A DNA stretch of 35,013 nt from Klebsiella pneumoniae (lineage in GTDB: Bacteria; Myxococcota_A; UBA796; GCA-2862545): positions 1-35,013 of the forward strand of contig CAMASI010000051.1 in assembly GCA_945861065.1 (NCBI GenBank), written 5' to 3'. The notes under the pieces are model-generated. The model had not been told where the DNA came from, did no database searches, and saw only the letters and a program-made list of their open reading frames with translations. A program made the translations under genes and the position numbers. This document shows, in pieces, positions 1-7,692 of the stretch; within the stretch, counting starts at the first letter, position 1, and each line of letters begins with the position of its first letter.

Positions 1-160
1 CCAACGGCGTCGTTGAGCGGTTGACTGCGCGGCGATCCTCGACGTGTGCCGTCGCCTCAACCTCGTCGAGGACGCAACGCATCGGTCCGGTAAGGAGCAG
101 CTCGATCGCGTCGAGGCGATGCTCGTAGCCTTGGCGAAGAAGCTCCAGATTGATCGCTGA
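1..160 (+). pseudogene. C-terminal end of a four-helix-bundle (S23/IVP-type) protein, frameshifted
   Basis: The last 48 codons before the TGA at 158-160 read as a helical tail (CAAILDVCRRLNLVEDA, then GKEQLDRVEAMLVALAKKLQ). This matches the end of the small four-helix-bundle proteins originally found in 23S rRNA intervening sequences, which typically carry an 'AAILDV' helix and a 'LLxRIVAML' final helix. The same frame has a TGA at 14-16. Reading the other frame up to about position 19 gives TASLS, which joins naturally to VDCAAILDV if one G of the GCGGTT at 17-22 is removed. So either the gene carries a +1 frameshift or the assembly has a one-base error. The gene's start lies outside the window. 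The molecular role of this family is not well established. Confidence 0.6.
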
Positions 161-179
161 CGCCCCCAGGGGCGACGCC

Positions 180-242
180 GGGAGCGGGGTCGGGAGCGGG
201 ACCGGGAGCGGGAGCGGGAGCGGGACCGGGAGCGGGCCGGGC
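180..242 (+). repeat. G-rich GGGAGC/GGGACC hexamer array
   Basis: Between the frameshifted gene and the NYN gene lies a stretch with eleven runs of three or four G, separated by AGC, ACC, TC, CC or CCC. It is a degenerate tandem array of GGGAGC and GGGACC hexamers. Every set of four consecutive runs satisfies the usual G-quadruplex pattern (G3 with 2-3 nt loops) on the plus strand. An open frame passes through it as a Gly-Ser repeat, but that frame has no convincing start. The NYN start at 336 lies downstream, so the array is probably 5' leader or intergenic DNA. Confidence 0.75.
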
Positions 243-335
243 CCGGCTTGTGGGGATCGCGCCCGTCAACAACGCGACAGGGCGGATTCGTCCGGGATGC
301 GGCGAGTTAGCGCCACCTGTTCGGGGTTGACACGT

Positions 336-1262
336 ATGCGCGTTGCATTGTTTTTCGACGGCAAGAACCATATGAAGGACCTGAAACGCGCCGTGAGCGA
401 CAGGTGGGTCGATCATGGTCGGTTGGCCGAGTGGATCGTTCAGCATGTGGGCGGCACAAGCCTGTTCGGGGCGTTTTACTATACCGGCGTTCCCATTCCT
501 TCCGACGACCTCAATGAGCGGAACTCGCTCACGTCGTTGCTGGAGGATTTGGACCGCCGGCCAGGTTTTTTTGTCCACCGTTTCAATCGTCGAGCCACGT
601 CGCGAGACTGCCCACATTGTAACCGGGCTATTTTGTACACCGAAGAAAAACAGGTAGATACCACGTTGGTCGCTGACGTCGTGTTGTACGCCGTGCGCGA
701 CGCTTACGACGTTGCCGTTGTGTTTTCTGGCGATGCCGATGTGGCGCCTGCGTTAGAAGCCGCGCGGTCGCTTGGAAAACGTGGAATCGTCGCCACATTT
801 ACACTGACCTCCATGTCGCGGACCCTCATGCGGACTGCGTGGACGACCGTGGATCTCAGCGAACACTTGGCATCGTTTACGAGCGACTTGTTGCCGACGA
901 GTGCTGTGGGCGCCGTTGCTCCGGTGGCCCAACCGTCGGACGTGAGCGATCGAGAGCTGCTACGTGAACTCAGAAGGGCAGAGGCTCATTTTGGCGCTGG
1001 TGGGGGATTTGTGGGCGCCCAATACTTCATTCACCGGTGGAAGGGACACAACATTCCGGAATCGGCCGAGGATCGGCGGTTGGTACTTCAGCGCTTGATC
1101 GGAGAGGGATTTGTGGAATCGTATTCGGTGGACGGTCGCGGGGCGCTCAAGGCCGCGCAGTCGCCGGCGCCCGGCTTCGAGGAACACGTGACCCTAGATG
1201 TCAACGTGATTGAGGTTCACGGGGAGGCCGAGGCGTCGTTGGACCTGCCCGAGTCCGCCTGA
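336..1262 (+). CDS. NYN-domain (LabA/DUF88-like) protein with CxxC insert, 308 aa
   Basis: The N-terminal domain (about residues 1-180) is a PIN-like NYN domain, a fold associated with RNA cleavage or processing. Visible hallmarks are a hydrophobic strand ending in FFDGKN (Asp8), the conserved KQVDTTLVADVVLYA helix, and VVFSGDADVAPAL with Asp133 and Asp135 of the acidic cluster. A CPHC pair at residues 92-95 sits before the KQVDT helix, a small zinc-knuckle-like element seen in some LabA-type NYN proteins. The C-terminal part (about residues 205-290) looks like a winged-helix domain. I chose the ATG at 336 because the fold starts there and the longer frame runs back through the G-rich array. 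No strong ribosome-binding site is visible. The 3' end overlaps the convergent gene by 46 nt. Ribonuclease activity is inferred from the fold. Confidence 0.8.
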   Translation: MRVALFFDGKNHMKDLKRAVSDRWVDHGRLAEWIVQHVGGTSLFGAFYYTGVPIPSDDLNERNSLTSLLEDLDRRPGFFVHRFNRRATSRDCPHCNRAILYTEEKQVDTTLVADVVLYAVRDAYDVAVVFSGDADVAPALEAARSLGKRGIVATFTLTSMSRTLMRTAWTTVDLSEHLASFTSDLLPTSAVGAVAPVAQPSDVSDRELLRELRRAEAHFGAGGGFVGAQYFIHRWKGHNIPESAEDRRLVLQRLIGEGFVESYSVDGRGALKAAQSPAPGFEEHVTLDVNVIEVHGEAEASLDLPESA

Positions 1263-2308
1263 TCGAGGGCGGCCGCCGCGCTGACCGCCGCGAGGATCGC
1301 GTCCTCGGGCGGACCATGGAGGTGGAACTGCACGGACAAGTGGGAATCGTCGACGTCGACCTCGCCGGAGCTGGCGAGTGCCAGGAGCGCAACACGCACT
1401 TTTTTATCGAGCAGACGTCGGGCGTCATCGGGGTCCCAGGCTTGAACCACGTAGATGGGGTCGAAGTCGGCGTCTCCTACGACGATGTCCTGTCCGGCGG
1501 CTGCGGCCCCCTCCTCCACGCTGCCCTGAAGTCGAAGGGTGAGCCCATACATTCGCGGGTTTGTCCGCCGCACGCGGACGCGAATGCCCACGCCGTCGGC
1601 ATTCCGATTAGCGACGGCGATGACGCGGTAGCCGTCCACGGTACCGGTCAGTCCGGGCAACCAGGGCTCCAAGGACAAGCCGAGGTTTTCGGCGGCGGTC
1701 AACCATGGCCCAACCTCGGTCAACGGAGGCAGCGCCTTTCGGGCGCGCCCTAGCGTCTCCGCTACGCCAAGGAGGGCGTCCAGCAGCTGTTCTACGACGT
1801 CAGAACGCCGCTCTGCCACCCCGAGTTTTGCGCGAACGCTGTCGTCGGTGAGGAGGATGTCTGGCCACCGCTGTGTGAGGTCGCGAAGGGCGGCAGGGAC
1901 GGCACCCTCGAACAAACGCGCTGCAATTCCGACGTCGTCCGCTTCCACCGCGATTCGGCGGTCCAGGTCGGGATGCGACAATACGACGGGCCTTCGGCCT
2001 CGGCGGATTCGGCCGGCAATGCCTCGTCGTCGGGCGTGCAGCCCAAGCCCGAGGGGTCGCGCAAATCGCACGGACGCATAGACCTCCCGGGTGCGGTGAA
2101 CGCCGTGCCCGATCATCACCTCTCCGACCCAGACGTGGTGCTCGCCGACGTCCCCATGCAGCGTCAGGCCGCGGGTGTCGACCTCTAGCCCACGGCGGCG
2201 AGCCACGTCACGGTAGGCGTGGGCAGAACGAATGGGACGGACGCCTCGTGCAACCGCCACGACGCCCAGGAGGGCGGTCGCGCCGAGGCAAGCGAGTTCC
2301 GCCCACAC
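1217..2308 (-). CDS. Unrecognised membrane-anchored protein with internal duplication, 363 aa
   Basis: I do not recognise this family. With a GTG start at 2308 the protein begins with one hydrophobic helix (about residues 2-22, WAELACLGATALLGVVAVA) and continues as a soluble mixed alpha/beta region with no Cys cluster or catalytic motif I can name. It appears to contain two copies of one unit. Residues about 35-175 (RRRGLEVDTRGLTLHGDVGEHHVWVG, ending near ILLTDDSVRAKL) resemble residues about 225-345 (NLGLSLEPWLPGLTGTVDGYRVIAV, ending near EVDVDDSHLSVQF). The start lies 2 nt past the stop of the upstream barrel-protein gene, so the two are probably co-transcribed and translationally coupled. 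Upstream in-frame codons would overlap that gene and are less likely. Confidence 0.65.
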   Translation of the reverse strand: MWAELACLGATALLGVVAVARGVRPIRSAHAYRDVARRRGLEVDTRGLTLHGDVGEHHVWVGEVMIGHGVHRTREVYASVRFARPLGLGLHARRRGIAGRIRRGRRPVVLSHPDLDRRIAVEADDVGIAARLFEGAVPAALRDLTQRWPDILLTDDSVRAKLGVAERRSDVVEQLLDALLGVAETLGRARKALPPLTEVGPWLTAAENLGLSLEPWLPGLTGTVDGYRVIAVANRNADGVGIRVRVRRTNPRMYGLTLRLQGSVEEGAAAAGQDIVVGDADFDPIYVVQAWDPDDARRLLDKKVRVALLALASSGEVDVDDSHLSVQFHLHGPPEDAILAAVSAAAALDQADSGRSNDASASP

Positions 2309-2310
2309 AA

Positions 2311-3804
2311 TCAGAGCGCGACGAGTGTGCCCGCCGAAATCTGCGGCAGGAACCCCGACGTGGACACGCCTTGTTCGATGAGTGGGAAGTTGGATCCATT
2401 CCACGCCCCCAGCGCGGCGTTGAAGCTGAAGCCGAACGCGTCAGACACGTACAGATCAAGCCCGCCGCGAGCGCGCGCCCCTACAGCCCAGTCAGAGCCT
2501 ACGTCGTCGTGGTAATAATTAGCGGCAATAATGTCGCCGCCTATGACCGGCTGGACGCTGCCCGTTCCGATTTTGTACAGCGCGCCAAAGTTGAGCGGAA
2601 AGATCGTGTTCCACTCCGAAATCTTGCCAGAACTCGCCGCCAGGTCTGGGGGCAGGGTGCGCTGCACCGCGTAGGCTTCTAGCCCCACGACCGCGTTGAG
2701 TCCGCCTGCGACGGGGACGGCGACTTCAGCGCCGACAGTCGCGAACTGGAACACGTAGTAGTTGCTGTAGCCGCCCCGGACTGCGAAACTCAGCGTGTCA
2801 GCGCCGAACGGTTCGGTGTCGTCAGCTGCGCTGGGTCGAGCGGCCACGCTGGTCGTAGGCCGGGCAGGTGGAGTACGGCTGGGGGTTCGGACTGGCTCAT
2901 CGAGTGGCTCTGGGTCGGGCTCAATGGCAGCGGGCGCAGGGCCCGATGCGACCACGGGCGGTGGCGCCCCGAACTGGATCTGGTCTAGATCTTCGGCGGT
3001 GATGTCTTGGGCCGATCCACCAAACTGAATGTCGGTTTCGTCCACGCTGGAAACGCCAGGGACGGGGGCCACCGCTGCCGCAACGCGGGCCGCCTCTGCA
3101 GCCACAGCGGCTCCACGTGCGACCGCGGCGACTCGCGCTGCCTCGGCGACCCGGGCGGCTTCTACGCCCGCTTGCCTCGCAGCTTCCGCGGCTGCAGCAG
3201 TTGCCTTGGCGGCCTTGGCGGCTGCGGCGTCTGCCGCCGCTTTTTGGGCGAGGGCCTGGGCGGAGGGTGCCGCGGGTGGTGCCGCGACTGCGCCGACGAC
3301 GATGTCATCTTCGGGCTCGCTGAAGTCAGCGGCGGCGACGGAATCCGCTGCCGAGTCGCCCTGGCTCTCCCCTGTGAGGAGCTCTTTTACGACTGACGTC
3401 ATGCCGTTTGCGAGTGCAGTGCTATCCATAGGAACACTGAACTCCTGGCGGCGGACGATTCGACTCGTGGTGCTGTCAAAAAGCACAAGCTCGAGGCCGT
3501 AGCTAGCGCCACGATTGTGCAGGACCCCGGTGATCAGCCACTCACCGCCGCCATTTCGCGCGATGGTCTTGAGACAAGTGGTGGAGACAAGGCATTTGGA
3601 TGTGAGTTCAGCGGGCCGGGTTTCCACCTCTTGGACGGCGTCCACGCTAGGCGCGAATTCGAGCTCGCTTGACAGCAATTGATGGAGGGCGTTGATGGCC
3701 TTGGTGTCCACCCCGTCTGGGATCAGGGGCACGAGGACGACGGTAGCAGCGCTTGCGGGTAGCGCAGCCGCCAACCCCGCCAACAGTACGACGAAGAAAC
3801 GCAT
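2311..3804 (-). CDS. Secreted protein with Ala-rich linker and C-terminal outer-membrane beta-barrel, 497 aa
   Basis: A signal peptide (residues 1-19, ending PASA) is followed by a TolB/CsgG-like N-terminal alpha/beta domain (about 20-145). This domain has the pattern SKCLVSTTCLKTIAR, then GEWLITGVL and YGLELVLFD, seen in many myxobacterial envelope proteins. Next come an acidic segment, an Ala-rich TolA-like helical stretch (about 175-245), two IQFG motifs (about 258-280) and a Pro-rich linker. The last 170 residues alternate Gly and aromatic residues (SFAVRGGYSNYYVFQF, then later YYHDDVGSDW) as in a small outer-membrane beta-barrel. The layout suggests a periplasm-spanning outer-membrane protein whose soluble domain may meet inner-membrane partners. 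It starts 100 nt from the next minus-strand gene upstream and is coupled to the membrane protein downstream. The specific function is unknown. Confidence 0.75.
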   Translation of the reverse strand: MRFFVVLLAGLAAALPASAATVVLVPLIPDGVDTKAINALHQLLSSELEFAPSVDAVQEVETRPAELTSKCLVSTTCLKTIARNGGGEWLITGVLHNRGASYGLELVLFDSTTSRIVRRQEFSVPMDSTALANGMTSVVKELLTGESQGDSAADSVAAADFSEPEDDIVVGAVAAPPAAPSAQALAQKAAADAAAAKAAKATAAAAEAARQAGVEAARVAEAARVAAVARGAAVAAEAARVAAAVAPVPGVSSVDETDIQFGGSAQDITAEDLDQIQFGAPPPVVASGPAPAAIEPDPEPLDEPVRTPSRTPPARPTTSVAARPSAADDTEPFGADTLSFAVRGGYSNYYVFQFATVGAEVAVPVAGGLNAVVGLEAYAVQRTLPPDLAASSGKISEWNTIFPLNFGALYKIGTGSVQPVIGGDIIAANYYHDDVGSDWAVGARARGGLDLYVSDAFGFSFNAALGAWNGSNFPLIEQGVSTSGFLPQISAGTLVAL

Positions 3805-3904
3805 TCGACCTCCAGCACGATAGCGAAACCGGGCACCCCGAGGAGTGGGGCGTCCGGCGTCTAACGCACGAACGCCGCGTTGCCTTACAGCGAGGGCAGG
3901 GACA

Positions 3905-4519
3905 TCAGTTGTTGCTTGTGCCGGGCGTTCCCCCGAAGGCGGCGTCGAGGCAACCGTCCCCCTCGCAACAGTTGGTGGTTCTTTCTACCGCCCAGTCCGG
4001 CGCCACGGGTCCGAAGGCGACGACCGACACTCGGCCGTCGGCGTCTTGGAGCACGACGTCTTCGCCACCTTCTGCAAGGGAAAACGAGAGGTGGTTCGGT
4101 CCCAACGTGTCGTCGCCACTGGCGAGCAGTAGGGTAAAGCCACCCGCTGGCACGATGAGCGACCCATCGATGTGGTCCAGGTCGGGCTGGGTGGAATCAT
4201 CCGACATCGACCATCCGTCGAGTGAAACGTCGAGTCGGCCCGGATTGTGAAGCTCAATCCAGTCGGGGTGGAGGTCTTCTACGGGCCAGGACGCCACATT
4301 GGCCGGCATGAACTCATTGATGCACAACAACATGGGGCCCACAGGCGGTGGCGGAGGCGCGGTGTCCACGTCTGCGTCGGCATCCACGTCAGCGTCGGAA
4401 TCGGCGTCCGCATCCGCATCGCTATCGCCCTGCCCGGTTGGGTCAGAATCGTGTGCGGTACCCGTTTCGTGGGACGAAATGACGCCGACGGCGGATCCGC
4501 ACCCTATACTCCACCACAT
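3905..4519 (-). CDS. Lamin-tail-domain (LTD) protein with Asp-rich linker, probable lipoprotein
   Basis: The C-terminal 130 residues form a lamin-tail (LTD) immunoglobulin-like domain: INEFMPANVAS, then DWIELHNPG, VSLDGWSMSDD and FTLLLASGDD, ending PGTSNN. LTD domains in bacteria occur on secreted and surface proteins, often beside CotH or nuclease proteins. The mature N-terminus is an acidic linker of alternating Asp with Ala, Ser or Val (encoded at about 4362-4427), followed by five prolines. I chose the ATG at 4519 because GAGG lies at a good distance upstream. This gives MWWSIGC, a very short lipobox-like start, so lipidation is uncertain. A GTG at 4537 is the alternative. The gene is divergent from a paralog at 4636, and the two share 116 bp of upstream DNA. 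Confidence 0.75.
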   Translation of the reverse strand: MWWSIGCGSAVGVISSHETGTAHDSDPTGQGDSDADADADSDADVDADADVDTAPPPPPVGPMLLCINEFMPANVASWPVEDLHPDWIELHNPGRLDVSLDGWSMSDDSTQPDLDHIDGSLIVPAGGFTLLLASGDDTLGPNHLSFSLAEGGEDVVLQDADGRVSVVAFGPVAPDWAVERTTNCCEGDGCLDAAFGGTPGTSNN

Positions 4520-4635
4520 CCGGACCTCGTCGTGCACACAACCTTTACCCGGATTGGGTGCGGTTCGAGGGTTGTGATGGCAGAATGCGTGAACGTGGCG
4601 CGGTGGTCGTGCTAGAACCGTGGAGAGAGTGACGA

Positions 4636-5259
4636 ATGCGTGGCGTTTGGGTTACAAGCGGGTGGCTTTTTCTAATGACGGCCTGTGGAAAATCGGGCTC
4701 CGAAGCCACAGATACGAGCTTGCAGGGGACTCCGACTCCGGAGGGCGACGCTGACACTGACGCTGACGCGGACAGCGATGCTGATTCCGATTCGGACACA
4801 GACACCGACTTGCCCACGGGCCCGTCCGCGATCGACCTCTACGTCAATGAGTTCATGGCGGCGAACACGGTCACAATTCAAGACAGCTCGGGTGCCTTTC
4901 CGGACTGGATCGAGTTGTACAACCCCGGTGCCGCGGCCGTGGCGCTCGATGGCTTCGCGCTGACCGACAATGCTGGCAACGTGGAAAAATGGGTGTTCGC
5001 GGTCGGATCCTCGATCCCCGCGGGCGGGTTTCTCCTGTTGTACGCCGACCAAGACGTGGACCAGGGGCCCGCGCATACGGCTTTCGACCTGGCTGCGAGT
5101 GGCGGGGACATCGTGTTGCTCGACACAGACCGAGCCGTGGTCGATCAGATCCTCGGCTACCCAGCGCAGTCCGCCGACATCTCCCTGGCGCGCCATCCGG
5201 ATGGCGCCACCGATTGGGTGTCGGATGCGACGCCGTCACCTGCAGCGTCTAACAACTAG
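4636..5259 (+). CDS. Lamin-tail-domain (LTD) lipoprotein, first gene of the VTC/CotH operon
   Basis: A lipoprotein signal with lipobox MTAC (Cys17) is followed by an acidic linker of Asp with Ala, Ser and Thr (encoded at 4742-4810), then one LTD domain: VNEFMAANTV, PDWIELYNPG, VALDGFALTDN, FLLLYADQD and the C-terminal ASNN. It is clearly a paralog of the divergent LTD protein to its left. The ribosome site GGAGAG lies about 10 nt before the ATG. The stop is only 9 nt from the start of the VTC-domain gene, and four more plus-strand genes follow with gaps of 1-9 nt or overlaps. The LTD lipoprotein is therefore likely part of the same envelope system, perhaps as a surface-exposed binding or scaffold module. 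That role is inference. Confidence 0.85.
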   Translation: MRGVWVTSGWLFLMTACGKSGSEATDTSLQGTPTPEGDADTDADADSDADSDSDTDTDLPTGPSAIDLYVNEFMAANTVTIQDSSGAFPDWIELYNPGAAAVALDGFALTDNAGNVEKWVFAVGSSIPAGGFLLLYADQDVDQGPAHTAFDLAASGGDIVLLDTDRAVVDQILGYPAQSADISLARHPDGATDWVSDATPSPAASNN

Positions 5260-5268
5260 CCGGAAACT

Positions 5269-6036
5269 GTGCCGCAACTCCTCGCCCGCTATGAAAACAA
5301 ATACCTCGTCCCGCGCTCAAGTGTGGACGGTATTCGCGAGGTTGCGAGGTCATTTTGCCTCCCGGACGCTTACGGGCAGGACGGATGTTACGAGGTAAAT
5401 AGCCTCTATTGTGATACGGAAGACTTCCGCACGGCGCGAGACACGATGTGCGGTCAGAAAATCCGGTTCAAAGCGCGGATGCGTACGTACGGATTTGAGC
5501 CGGATCAACCGGTGTATCTAGAACTGAAGCGTCGCGTGGGTACGACCATCGTGAAGGGCCGCGCCTTGGTGAGCCGGGACGTTGCGCGGGGTATCGCAAC
5601 CGACACGCCGCCCCCGCCTGAGGGCTACCAGGCGCTGAAAGTGGGTCACGAGACCGACATGCTCGACTACCGGGCGGTGCACGATGCCATCGGCCTGCGT
5701 CCGGCGTGTTGGGTGCGCTACCGGCGTGAAGCGTGGGCCAGCGCTTTCCCCGATGGCGCGCGCCTCACCTTCGATACCTACCTCGAGTCACAACCACCGG
5801 AATACGACCGGCTGTTTGAGCCGGACCCTCTCGAATGGGTGGCGGTCAGCTGGGATGGACCTCCGGTGGTGCTGGAACTCAAGTTCAACGGCGCGTACCC
5901 GAAATGGATGCGCCACATTGTACAGGCGTGGCGTTTGCAGCGGATTTCGTTTCCGAAATACGTACAAAGCCTCAACGCGGTTACCAACCTTCCTTGGGGG
6001 CGTTCGGAACACGCACAAAGGGGCGTATTGTTATGA
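5269..6036 (+). CDS. VTC-domain protein (polyphosphate polymerase-type), 255 aa
   Basis: The whole protein is a VTC domain, the triphosphate-tunnel-like fold whose yeast member Vtc4 makes polyphosphate from ATP. The charged residues expected to line the tunnel are visible: RYENKY (Arg7, Glu9, Lys11), RFKARMR (Arg66, Lys68, Arg70, Arg72), ELKRR (Glu85, Lys87), VRYRR (Arg150, Arg152) and LELKF (Glu203, Lys205). At 255 residues it is a free-standing cytosolic catalytic domain without SPX or membrane parts. The GTG start at 5269 lies 9 nt after the LTD gene, and its TGA overlaps the next ATG (ATGA at 6033). Bacterial VTC genes are commonly paired with DUF4956 genes, as here. Polyphosphate is the likely product, but substrate specificity cannot be read from the sequence. 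Confidence 0.88.
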   Translation: MPQLLARYENKYLVPRSSVDGIREVARSFCLPDAYGQDGCYEVNSLYCDTEDFRTARDTMCGQKIRFKARMRTYGFEPDQPVYLELKRRVGTTIVKGRALVSRDVARGIATDTPPPPEGYQALKVGHETDMLDYRAVHDAIGLRPACWVRYRREAWASAFPDGARLTFDTYLESQPPEYDRLFEPDPLEWVAVSWDGPPVVLELKFNGAYPKWMRHIVQAWRLQRISFPKYVQSLNAVTNLPWGRSEHAQRGVLL

Positions 6037-6683
6037 TTATCGATACCTCCGACGTTGTCCTGCGCCTCCTGGTCGCGTTGTTGTGCGGGCAAGCGGTGGG
6101 CTGGCTCTACGCACGTTCCAGCCCGCTCCTGTCGTACAGCCAGACCTTTGTTCAGTCGCTTGCGCTTCTCACGATGGTCATCACGGTGGTGATGATGGTC
6201 GTGGGCGACAGTTTGGCTCGCGCCTTCGGGCTCGCCGCGGCGCTGGCCGTGGTGCGGTTTCGTACCCCAGTCAAAGACGCTCGCGACGCCGTGTATTTGT
6301 TCTTCTCGGTTTCCGTAGGCATGGCGTCGGGTAGCGGTTCTTTTGGCTTAGCGGTCCTGGCGACTGCGGCGATTGGCTTCGCGGGTTGGTGGCTCGAGTA
6401 CACGTCGTACGGCACACGGGTCGCGGCGGAAGGTATCTTGCGGTTTCGATTGGACGGTGGACCTGACGTTCGGGCGGCGGTCAACGAGGTGCTTCGTCGT
6501 CATTGTCGAAGTTTTCAGCTGACGGCTGCACGGCAGGCAGGGCCTTCGGGCATTGAGGAATTGGTGTACGACGTGGACTTGAGAGTGGCCCAAGCGGCGG
6601 ATCAACTGGTGCGGGATTTGACGGGCGTGGGCCAGGTCTCGGGCGTGTCGCTCCTTCCCTTGGCCCGGGTCGGGGAGGGCTGA
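6033..6683 (+). CDS. DUF4956 integral membrane protein, 216 aa
   Basis: This is a DUF4956-type membrane protein. It has hydrophobic segments at about residues 8-26, 36-58, 62-76 and 93-120, with the family's conserved loop containing FGLAAALAVVRFRTPVKDARDAVYLFFSV between the second and third helices. A soluble C-terminal domain of about 90 residues (ILRFRLDGGPD to the end) has the alternating pattern of a small alpha/beta fold. The start overlaps the VTC stop by 4 nt (ATGA), which indicates translational coupling. The family usually sits next to VTC-domain genes, and a common guess is that it anchors the polymerase or moves its product across the membrane; no function has been established. 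The next gene begins 1 nt after this one stops. Confidence 0.88.
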   Translation: MIIDTSDVVLRLLVALLCGQAVGWLYARSSPLLSYSQTFVQSLALLTMVITVVMMVVGDSLARAFGLAAALAVVRFRTPVKDARDAVYLFFSVSVGMASGSGSFGLAVLATAAIGFAGWWLEYTSYGTRVAAEGILRFRLDGGPDVRAAVNEVLRRHCRSFQLTAARQAGPSGIEELVYDVDLRVAQAADQLVRDLTGVGQVSGVSLLPLARVGEG

Positions 6684-6684
6684 G

Positions 6685-7692
6685 ATGGACATTCGCACGC
6701 GCAACCGTCTGTCGATGACGGCCTGGGGTGTCGGGGCCTTCGTGGCCGTGTTCTGGTCCTTCTACGATCGCACGACCGTGCAGGCCCATGGCATGGGGTA
6801 CGCGCCACGCGTGATCATCTCATCGGAGGATGGCGGACGCCTCGCGCGGATCGATGTGACGTTGCATGCCCATGTGCGGGCGGGTGATGTCGTCGCCCGT
6901 CTCGATTCCCAGGCAGTCAGTGCAGAGCGTGAGATCATGTCGGCCGAGTTGCTCGCAGCGCAAGAAGGCGAGGCAATCCGCGTGGCCACAGCCGCCAACG
7001 CGTTGGCGCGCGACCTGGAGGGCGGCTTGTTGGAGCGTGCGCGAATTGCGAGTGCGCTACAGGAAGACCGTGCGGCTCGTGTCGGAATCGCGCAGCGGAT
7101 CCTCGTCGAACGTGACCTCGCTGGTCGGGGCGCGTCCAGCCAAGAACAGGTTGCGCTGCTCGAGCAAGCACTTGCGGTGTTGGATGCGGGCATCGTGACG
7201 CGGGAGCGGGCGCTAGAGCTGTCGAGTGAGGTGGCGGACGCAGCACGGGGTCAGCACGGTTCAACCGCGCTCAGCAATCCGTGGGCAGTGGTCGCGGCGG
7301 CGCGGCGTCTGGAAGCGGCCGACCAACAAATGGCGCGGCTAGACCTGCTCGCGCAGATGGACGGCCAGGTCACCTGGATTTGGCGCTCTCCGGGCGAGTT
7401 CGTTGCGCCTGGCGACCCGATCTTGGAGATCGCGCCTCCGGAGACCAGCGAAGTCGTTGCGTGGGTCGACCCGGGTGAAGCGTCGCGCTTGCAAATCGGC
7501 GAGGGTGCCGTGGTGGTGCGCGCGGATGGGGCTGAACTGTCCGGCACACTGGAAAGTCTTGGCGGGTCGCTTCGCGAGATGCCCGGCACGTTGTGGTCCA
7601 ACCCGCAATGGCCTCAGTACGGCGTCCCCATCCGAATTCGGCTTAGCGAGGGCGTTGTTGCGCCAGACGAGCCCCTCGTGGTCCGATTGTGA
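6685..7692 (+). CDS. HlyD-family membrane-fusion/adaptor protein, 335 aa
   Basis: Typical HlyD-like architecture. One N-terminal transmembrane helix (about residues 12-27) is followed by a first half of a biotinyl-lipoyl-like domain (GGRLARIDVTLHAHVRAGDVVARLD), a long coiled-coil hairpin (about 75-215, rich in Ala, Glu, Arg), the second half (DGQVTWIWRSPGEFVAPGDPILEI) and a beta-barrel domain to the end. Adaptors of this family usually link an inner-membrane pump to an outer-membrane channel. Neither an ABC/RND pump nor a TolC-like protein is encoded in the window, so the partner may be the neighbouring DUF4956 protein or something elsewhere. The gene starts 1 nt after DUF4956 and its TGA overlaps the GTG of the CotH gene (GTGA). 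An HlyD gene inside a VTC/CotH operon is unusual. Confidence 0.85.
   Translation: MDIRTRNRLSMTAWGVGAFVAVFWSFYDRTTVQAHGMGYAPRVIISSEDGGRLARIDVTLHAHVRAGDVVARLDSQAVSAEREIMSAELLAAQEGEAIRVATAANALARDLEGGLLERARIASALQEDRAARVGIAQRILVERDLAGRGASSQEQVALLEQALAVLDAGIVTRERALELSSEVADAARGQHGSTALSNPWAVVAAARRLEAADQQMARLDLLAQMDGQVTWIWRSPGEFVAPGDPILEIAPPETSEVVAWVDPGEASRLQIGEGAVVVRADGAELSGTLESLGGSLREMPGTLWSNPQWPQYGVPIRIRLSEGVVAPDEPLVVRL

Noticed and set aside
327..332. TTGACA as a -35 promoter box
   Set aside because: It matches the consensus but lies 4 nt before the start codon, and no -10-like sequence follows at about 17 nt, so it is most likely chance.
150..335. N-terminal Gly-Ser-rich extension of the NYN protein (start at 150)
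   Set aside because: It is the translation of the G-rich hexamer array, begins at a non-ATG codon inside the preceding gene's tail, and the NYN fold begins exactly at the ATG at 336.
2309..2404. Upstream start (2404) for the duplicated membrane protein
   Set aside because: It would overlap the end of the barrel-protein gene by about 90 nt and place a charged stretch before the transmembrane helix; the GTG at 2308 fits better.
3029..3502. Plus-strand Ala/Ser-rich open frames inside the barrel-protein gene
   Set aside because: They mirror the Ala-rich coding region on the other strand and have no ribosome site or recognisable domain.
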